From NCBI GenBank assembly GCA_947175225.1, contig CAMWLX010000079.1:1-10981 (forward strand): a stretch of DNA of 10,981 bases, written 5' to 3'. Below, piece by piece: positions 5,789-10,981 of this stretch. The translations under genes were made by a program, and so were the position numbers. How positions within the stretch are numbered: the stretch's first letter is position 1; every line of letters begins with the position of its first letter. This DNA comes from an uncultured Porphyromonadaceae bacterium (GTDB lineage: Bacteria; Bacteroidota; Bacteroidia; Bacteroidales; Muribaculaceae). The notes beneath the pieces were generated by a model. The model worked only from the letters and a program-made list of their open reading frames with translations, was not told the DNA's origin and did no database searches.

Positions 5789-7093
5789 TCAGATACTCAT
5801 CAAATAATTCTTGAGGTCGGCAAAATTAGCAGACATTTCCACTGATTGCTTCTTTCCTTTCATGAATTCTTGCAGACGCCGGGGAATTTCGATCTCGCAA
5901 CCAATTATTTCCGTGACGGCGTCACGGAATTTTGCCGGATGAGCTGTCTCAAGGAAAAGACCTGTCTCACCTTCCTTCAATAGCTGCTTCAATGCCAAAT
6001 AGCCGCAAGCTCCATGCGGATCAAGCACATAACCCGTCTTTTCATAACACTTCTTCATTGTCTCTGCTATCTCAGAATCACTAAATGCATTGCCGCTTAT
6101 CAAGGAAGCTATCACTTCGTGCTTTCCAGCATAAAGGTCGAGGATTCGAGCAAAATTGCTCGGATCGCCCACATCCATAGCATTAGCAAACGTCTGGACA
6201 CTTGCCTTGGGAGTGTATTCTCCTGTAAGCAGATATTTATAGAAGATATCGTTTGCATTATTGGCAGCAATAAAGCGCTTTATGGGAAGCCCCATCTTGA
6301 GAGCAATCAATCCGGCAGTTATGTTTCCAAAATTCCCACTTGGCACACAGACTACAATATCCGCTCCCCTACCTTTTGCCTTCAACTGAGCATAGCCACT
6401 GAAATAGTAGAATGCTTGCGGAAGGAAACGCGCTACATTTATTGAATTAGCTGATGTCAGAAGAAGCTTTGAGTTCAATTCGTCGTCAAGGAAAGCACTT
6501 TTCACGAGCCTTTGGCAATCGTCGAAATTTCCGTCTACTTCAATAGCCGTAATATTCTTTCCGAGTGTAGTGAACTGACACTCCTGAATAGGGCTTACTT
6601 TTCCTTTCGGATATAAGACGTAGACATGAATTCCATCAACACCAAGAAAACCGTTTGCCACGGCTGAGCCGGTGTCGCCGCTTGTAGCAACAAGCACATT
6701 GACAGTTGTGCCATCGGAATCCTTATTGATGAAATATTGCAGCAGGCGAGCCATAAAACGAGCTCCTACATCTTTAAATGCCAAAGTTGGTCCGTGGAAT
6801 AGTTCAAGGCTATAAATATTATTTTCCACCTCCACCACCGGAGTATCAAACGACAGAGTATCTCTTACAATCTTTTCCAAAGCCTTTGAATCTACATCTT
6901 CTCCGAAAAAGGCTTCAGCAACCCTCACTGCAATTTCTTGCAGTGACAGCTCATCGATATTTTCAAAAAACTCTTTTGGCAACTTTTCAATTCTTTCAGG
7001 CATAAAGAGACCGCGGTCGGCAGCAAGTCCTTTGACTACTGCATCACGGAGTGTAACCTCGGGGACTGTATGGTTGGTGCTGTAATATTTCAT
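5789..7093 (-). CDS. thrC: threonine synthase
   Basis: This PLP enzyme converts O-phosphohomoserine to threonine and phosphate in the cytoplasm. The 434-residue length matches the long (E. coli-type) class of about 430. Visible signatures are the N-terminal domain (YYSTNHTVPEVTLRDAVVKG), the PLP lysine Lys107 in GPTLAFKDVGARF, the ATSGDTGSAVA loop (136-146), SANSINVARFLPQ (214-226), the phosphate-binding SGNFGN (252-257) and DPHGACGYLAL near the C-terminus. It is the last gene of the operon, 53 bases after the PGM-like gene, and is followed by a strong terminator. All key residues appear present. Confidence 0.97.
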   Translation of the reverse strand: MKYYSTNHTVPEVTLRDAVVKGLAADRGLFMPERIEKLPKEFFENIDELSLQEIAVRVAEAFFGEDVDSKALEKIVRDTLSFDTPVVEVENNIYSLELFHGPTLAFKDVGARFMARLLQYFINKDSDGTTVNVLVATSGDTGSAVANGFLGVDGIHVYVLYPKGKVSPIQECQFTTLGKNITAIEVDGNFDDCQRLVKSAFLDDELNSKLLLTSANSINVARFLPQAFYYFSGYAQLKAKGRGADIVVCVPSGNFGNITAGLIALKMGLPIKRFIAANNANDIFYKYLLTGEYTPKASVQTFANAMDVGDPSNFARILDLYAGKHEVIASLISGNAFSDSEIAETMKKCYEKTGYVLDPHGACGYLALKQLLKEGETGLFLETAHPAKFRDAVTEIIGCEIEIPRRLQEFMKGKKQSVEMSANFADLKNYLMSI

Positions 7094-7099
7094 AATAAT

Positions 7100-7146
7100 T
7101 TAAGTTTCGTTACCTCAACTTAAGGGTTATGGGGTTATAGTGGGGG
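7100..7146. promoter_or_regulatory. intercistronic hairpin and G-run block before thrC
   Basis: TTAAGTT (7100-7106) and AACTTAA (7117-7123) form a perfect 7-bp stem with a 10-base loop seven bases before the thrC start codon. Next to it, three G-runs of increasing length (7124-7126, 7131-7134, 7142-7146) lie on the plus strand, so the mRNA carries C-runs. The hairpin could affect thrC translation or 3' stability of the upstream message. No function is proven. Confidence 0.4.
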
Positions 7147-8373
7147 TTATTTTATTTTCATAAATTCTTGCATGAACTCTCCGAGTTTCAATAGGCCATA
7201 CCCACCATTCGCGCAAGTCTCCTCAGAATAGGAAGAGACACCATCAGGAGATATACCTTTATGCCAGATGGTGAAAGGAACCGGTTCTCCTTTGTGGACA
7301 CGCAATTCGACAGGGGTGGCATGATCCGGAAGAAGAGCGATTGCCACCGGCTCATTCCAGTTGGAAATCTCTTTCAAAATTGGATCAACTATTCTTTTAT
7401 CGAGATTTTCGATCGTCTTTAGTTTAAGCTGCAGATCACCGTCATGTCCTGCCTCATCAGAAGCTTCAACATGTAGAAAGACAAAATCATTTTCGCGCAA
7501 AGCCGCCAGGGCTGCTTCTGCTTTCCCCTCATAATTTGTGTCAGCCATTCCGGTAGCTCCTTCCACATCTACCGGAGTAAGACCTGCATATATACCGATA
7601 CCCCTTATAAGGTCGACTGCCGTAATCACAACTCCGGTTTTTATTGACGGATACATTTCCGTGAGGGTCAGCATAGCCGGACGGTAGCCTCCGCTCCATG
7701 GCCAGATTGAGTTTGCCTTAATCTTCCGCCCATCATTAAAAGGATGCGCTGAAAGCAGTTTTTGGGAACGCAATATTAAGTCATTGATCAGATCAGCTGT
7801 CTCTTGCGGTGTAAGGCGTCCTTCTTCCAAAGGAGCATTCTCCATTGGCGCCACAAGAAGTTTTTCCCACTCTTCTCCCGGATGATCGTGAGGAGGGGCA
7901 CACTCTATGTATTTGCTCCCACCCTTGACAACGAGAAGATGACGATACTGAATGCCGGGAATAAGCTTCACTTTTGATGAACCCAATTCCTTATCAAGAC
8001 ATTCTATTAGCATTCTCCCTTCTGCGCTATTAAGATGACCACCATGATGATTCAAAATCTTTCCATCGTCGAGAGCAACTATATTGCATCTCAATGCCAA
8101 ATCTTCAGGAGCAAGGACGTAGCCGATGCTCGCAGCTTCCAATGGTCCACGCCCTTCATAAGCCTTGGCCATATCGTAGCCCAATATTGAAGCATTTGCT
8201 ACTTCGCTACCCGGTTGAAGACCTTCCGGGATTGTCACGAGAAGACCTGATTTTCCCATGGCAGCCAGACGATCGAAGGTAGGCGTATCGGCATATTCAA
8301 GAGGAGTCTTCCCCCCGAGACTCGCGACCGGATAGTCGCTCATGCCGTCGCCTAATATTATGAGATGCTTCAT
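7147..8373 (-). CDS. PGM-like (alkaline phosphatase superfamily) probable homoserine kinase
   Basis: The 408-residue protein resembles archaeal-type cofactor-independent phosphoglycerate mutases. The metal-binding site starts at Asp9 (LGDGMSD), the nucleophile is Ser62 (PGSEVANASILGYD), WPWSGG is at 224-229, and the second metal cluster comprises Asp306 and His310 (EASDEAGHDGD) and Asp350, His351 and His360 (PDHATPVELRVH). It lies between thrA and thrC, exactly where homoserine kinase is needed, and no GHMP-type ThrB is present. Members of this family have been proposed to replace ThrB, so its job is most likely making O-phosphohomoserine. I start at the ATG at 8373 because MKHLIILGDGM is the family's usual N-terminus. 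An in-frame ATG at 8403 overlaps the thrA stop (TGATG) and would add 10 residues. Older annotation as glycolytic mutase is the alternative. Confidence 0.88.
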   Translation of the reverse strand: MKHLIILGDGMSDYPVASLGGKTPLEYADTPTFDRLAAMGKSGLLVTIPEGLQPGSEVANASILGYDMAKAYEGRGPLEAASIGYVLAPEDLALRCNIVALDDGKILNHHGGHLNSAEGRMLIECLDKELGSSKVKLIPGIQYRHLLVVKGGSKYIECAPPHDHPGEEWEKLLVAPMENAPLEEGRLTPQETADLINDLILRSQKLLSAHPFNDGRKIKANSIWPWSGGYRPAMLTLTEMYPSIKTGVVITAVDLIRGIGIYAGLTPVDVEGATGMADTNYEGKAEAALAALRENDFVFLHVEASDEAGHDGDLQLKLKTIENLDKRIVDPILKEISNWNEPVAIALLPDHATPVELRVHKGEPVPFTIWHKGISPDGVSSYSEETCANGGYGLLKLGEFMQEFMKIK

Positions 8374-8402
8374 AAGCAATTGGTCATAGTGAGTAAGCCA
8401 CA

Positions 8403-10838
8403 TCAATTGTTGGCTGTTGAGATTATATTAGCAAATACACCGGCAGCCGTCACGGCAGCTCCGGCTCCATATCCTTGGATTAGCATCGGGAACTTTTTAT
8501 ACCGTTCAGTAGTAAGCATCACTATATTGTTTGAGCCTTCAAGCCCATAGAAGGGATGTGAAGAGTCTACATCTTCCAGACCTATGCTCATTTTACCCAT
8601 ATCCATTCTTGCCACAAAACGCCATCGCCTACCTGCTGCTTCCAAAACTTTACGACGCTCTTCAAAATCTGCATCTAGTTCAGGAAGGCGTTCCCAGAAT
8701 TTTTCAATCGGCCCGTCAAGCAGTTCCTCAGGTATGAACAGATTGCGCTCCACCTCTTCCTGCTCTACCTGATATCCACCTTCACGCGTAAGGATGACGA
8801 GTTTACGCATCACGTCGATTCCACTCAGATCAATGCGAGGATCAGGCTCGCTATATCCGAGTTCCTTTGCAAGACGCACAGTCTCAGACAATGGCACGTC
8901 CTTTGAAATAGCATTGAAAATATAATTGAGTGTGCCGCTAAGGACAGCCTCGATTTTCAGGATTTTGTCGCCGGATGAACGTAGGTCGTTGATAGTGCCT
9001 ATGATCGGAAGACCAGCCCCTACATTGGTTTCATACAGGAACTTCACTCCTCTACTGAGAGCTGTATCTTTCAGACGGCGATATATCTCAAACTTATTAG
9101 ATGCAGCCACCTTGTTGGCAGCCACCACGCTGATGTTGTGCTCAAGAAAGGTCTGATACAGTTCGGAAATATCTTTTGAAGCAGTGCAGTCGACAAAGAC
9201 ACTATTGAAAATATTCATACCAATAATCTCATCACGCAATCTCTCGGGACTATTGGGTATGCCCTCCGTCTCAAGAAGTTCCCTGTAACGGTGAAGGTCG
9301 ATTCCCTCACGTGAGAAGAAAGCCTTGCAACTTGAAGCTATACCGACCACATTCAGTTTCAAGCGATGAGTCCGCATAAGTTCTTCTTTCTGAGATGCAA
9401 TCTGCTCGATAAGCATTCCTCCTACAGTGCCAATACCGCAAATAAATAGATTGAGTTCCTTATATTCGCTAAGGAAGAATGAGTCATGAATCACATTTAG
9501 CGACTTGCGAAGATAACGCCCATCGACCACAAAAGAAATATTTGTCTCACTTGCACCCTGTGCGCACGCAATGACGCTGATGCCGCTCCTGCCAAGAGTG
9601 CCGAAAAGTTTTCCGGCAATGCCCGGAGTATGCTTCATATTCTCCCCTACGATTGCCACTGTAGCGAGTCCTGACTCGACAAACATCGGATTCATAGCAC
9701 CGGTGGCGATTTCCTTCTCAAACTCATGGTCGAGCACGCGGACAGCCTCGGCAGCATCTACATCCCTTACACCCACAGAAGTCGAATTTTCGGAAGAAGC
9801 TTGGGAAACAAGGAAAACAGATATTCCATTGTCGGCAAGCGCAGTAAAAATACGCCGGTTGACTCCAATTACTCCTACCATAGACAGGCCCGTCACAGTG
9901 ATGAGAGAGGTGCCGCTGATGCTTGATATGCCCTTGATAGGCTTGCTGTCATCCTCAATATGCTTTCGTATTACAGATCCTGCACCATCAGGATTGAAAG
10001 TATTTTTTACGAGAATAGGTATATTTTTTACGCAGACAGGGTAGATCGTAGGAGGATATATTACTTTTGCGCCGAAGTTGGAAAGCTCCATAGCCTCCAA
10101 ATATGTCAGTGAGTTGATGGTGTATGCTGTGGGGATAACACGCGGGTCAGCAGTCATGAAACCGTCAACATCAGTCCAAATCTCAAGCACTTCTGCATCC
10201 AGAGCAGCGGCGATAATAGATGCAGTATAGTCGCTACCTCCACGTCCGAGGTTGGTGACTTCTCCAGAGTGAGCGTCGGTAGAGATAAATCCGGGAACAA
10301 TGTGGATCCCTTTTACATCAGATCCGAATTCTTCTTTGACAAGCTCTTTGGTGAGATCAGAAGCAAGCATTCTCCGCTTGTGTTTTGTCTCTGTCTTGAT
10401 AAACTCACGCGAATCGTGAATTGCCGAGCCTGAGATGAGTCTTTTTACAATCCTTGAGCTGAGTCGCTCGCCGTAGCTGACTATCAGGTCAAGAGTCTTT
10501 TCGCTTATATCTTTTATTAGGGAAAGACCATGATAGATGGATGCTATTTCTGAAAGAAGAGTGTCTATTTCTTCAATCAATTCTTCCGGACGGTCAGTGA
10601 TAATGTTTCTGATAAGGTCGTGATGCCTGCTATAAAGTTTCTCAACGCCTCCATGATAAGCAGGATCGCCGGCAGTGGCCTGTCGGGCAGTATTCAGCAA
10701 TAGATCAGTGACACCGCCAAGCGCACTTACTACAACCACACACGGGGAATCTTGCCCCTCAACTATTTTTTTAATATTCGTGAGACCCTCTTGAGAACCC
10801 ACAGAAGAACCTCCGAATTTCAGTACCTTCATGATCAT
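8403..10838 (-). CDS. thrA: bifunctional aspartokinase / homoserine dehydrogenase
   Basis: The 811-residue fusion catalyses the first and third steps from aspartate to homoserine. The aspartokinase part (about 1-290) shows KFGGSS (7-12), GRGGSDYTA (198-206) and WTDVDGFMTADPR (221-233). A regulatory region with tandem ACT-like domains follows (about 305-455; GVIGVNRRIFTALADNGISV, then GIAGKLFGTLGRSGISVIA), where threonine feedback would be expected. The NAD(P)-dependent homoserine dehydrogenase (about 461-811) has CGIGTVGG (467-474), LSGTLNYIFN (633-642), ELGYSEPDPRIDL and GYGAGAAVTA (789-798). The length matches E. coli ThrA (820). Starts at 10838 and 10832 differ by two residues; MKVLKFGGSS from 10832 is equally plausible. 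It opens the operon, and its stop overlaps an ATG in the frame of the next gene. Confidence 0.97.
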   Translation of the reverse strand: MIMKVLKFGGSSVGSQEGLTNIKKIVEGQDSPCVVVVSALGGVTDLLLNTARQATAGDPAYHGGVEKLYSRHHDLIRNIITDRPEELIEEIDTLLSEIASIYHGLSLIKDISEKTLDLIVSYGERLSSRIVKRLISGSAIHDSREFIKTETKHKRRMLASDLTKELVKEEFGSDVKGIHIVPGFISTDAHSGEVTNLGRGGSDYTASIIAAALDAEVLEIWTDVDGFMTADPRVIPTAYTINSLTYLEAMELSNFGAKVIYPPTIYPVCVKNIPILVKNTFNPDGAGSVIRKHIEDDSKPIKGISSISGTSLITVTGLSMVGVIGVNRRIFTALADNGISVFLVSQASSENSTSVGVRDVDAAEAVRVLDHEFEKEIATGAMNPMFVESGLATVAIVGENMKHTPGIAGKLFGTLGRSGISVIACAQGASETNISFVVDGRYLRKSLNVIHDSFFLSEYKELNLFICGIGTVGGMLIEQIASQKEELMRTHRLKLNVVGIASSCKAFFSREGIDLHRYRELLETEGIPNSPERLRDEIIGMNIFNSVFVDCTASKDISELYQTFLEHNISVVAANKVAASNKFEIYRRLKDTALSRGVKFLYETNVGAGLPIIGTINDLRSSGDKILKIEAVLSGTLNYIFNAISKDVPLSETVRLAKELGYSEPDPRIDLSGIDVMRKLVILTREGGYQVEQEEVERNLFIPEELLDGPIEKFWERLPELDADFEERRKVLEAAGRRWRFVARMDMGKMSIGLEDVDSSHPFYGLEGSNNIVMLTTERYKKFPMLIQGYGAGAAVTAAGVFANIISTANN

Positions 10839-10854
10839 TTTACCTTTAAAATTG

Positions 10855-10886
10855 CAAATTTAATCAATTTTGTGAATAAATACAAA
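10855..10886 (-). promoter_or_regulatory. thrA operon promoter, Bacteroidota type
   Basis: On the minus strand a -33 TTTG (10883-10886) is followed after exactly 20 bases by a -7 TAAATTTG (10855-10862), a full match to the Bacteroidota consensus. Only 16 bases separate the -7 box from the thrA ATG, so transcription should begin about ten bases before the start codon. There is no space for a leader peptide or attenuator, so control must act on initiation or on the ThrA enzyme itself. Confidence 0.8.
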
Positions 10887-10928
10887 TATTTGACTTAGTT
10901 TTGTGCACTTTTGTACGCTTCTCCCTCT

Positions 10929-10972
10929 GAAGTTGTTTAAACTTACTTACGAAGTTGTTTAAACTTATTTAC
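10929..10972. repeat. 22-bp tandem direct repeat upstream of thrA
   Basis: Two adjacent 22-bp units (10929-10950 and 10951-10972) differ at one base, and the first three bases of a third copy follow. Each unit holds the 8-bp palindrome GTTTAAAC within AAGTTGTTTAAACTT. The pair ends 42 bases upstream of the -33 box of the thrA promoter. It may be a binding site for a regulator of this promoter, or of a divergent gene beyond the window edge. Confidence 0.75.
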
Positions 10973-10981
10973 GAATTAAAA

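Noticed and set aside
7124..7146. G-quadruplex
   Set aside because: Only three runs of three or more G are present, so a stable three-layer intramolecular quadruplex is not supported.
9571..10044. 157-codon plus-strand open frame
   Set aside because: It is fully antisense to thrA, rich in Ser/Pro/Thr and without motifs; a coding shadow.
10929..10972. CRISPR-like repeat array
   Set aside because: The two 22-bp units are directly adjacent with no spacers, and no cas-like gene is present in the window.

Overview
The window looks like chromosomal DNA from a Bacteroidales bacterium. G+C is moderate to low, Shine-Dalgarno-like sites are largely absent, and several starts have the Bacteroidota -7 promoter box (TAnnTTTG); the thrA promoter also has a well-spaced -33 TTTG. 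The protein types (Tat-exported aldo/keto reductase, secreted flavodoxin with a T9SS-like tail, CMD-cupin fusion, DUF3108-like secreted protein) and the gene order thrA - PGM-like homoserine kinase - thrC fit the order. The genus cannot be fixed from the sequence; Muribaculaceae or Bacteroidaceae are guesses.

Right half (about 5730-10981, minus strand): a threonine operon. A fused aspartokinase/homoserine dehydrogenase (thrA) is followed by an alkaline-phosphatase-superfamily, phosphoglycerate-mutase-like protein in the place of homoserine kinase, then by threonine synthase (thrC). A clear intrinsic terminator follows thrC. A matched -33/-7 promoter lies immediately before thrA with a very short leader, so there is no room for a leader-peptide attenuator. 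A 22-bp tandem repeat with a GTTTAAAC core lies just upstream of that promoter.

Middle (about 4460-5640): a secreted DUF3108-like protein on the minus strand converges on a decayed DUF4143-type AAA ATPase on the plus strand. That ATPase keeps only its N-terminus with the Walker A motif and a short possible C-terminus. A hairpin lies between the two.

Left half (about 173-4021, minus strand): an AraC-type regulator gene, then a probable operon of a LacA/Maa-type acyltransferase, a Tat-exported aldo/keto reductase, a secreted flavodoxin-like protein and a CMD-cupin gene. The last gene has lost its middle and is out of frame. A converging plus-strand gene enters from the left edge and ends in a shared hairpin.

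The most notable feature is an identical 103-bp, gene-less repeat in two copies (1290-1392 and 4462-4564) in the same orientation. It has 18-bp perfect terminal inverted repeats and two internal hairpins. Copy 1 is bounded by a perfect 10-bp direct repeat and copy 2 by an 8/10 match, which is the signature of a recently active MITE-like element. Copy 1 landed right at the stop codon of the aldo/keto reductase, splitting a gene pair that was originally about 17 nt apart without damaging either gene. Both decayed genes have the same form: N- and C-terminal ends joined out of frame after an internal deletion.
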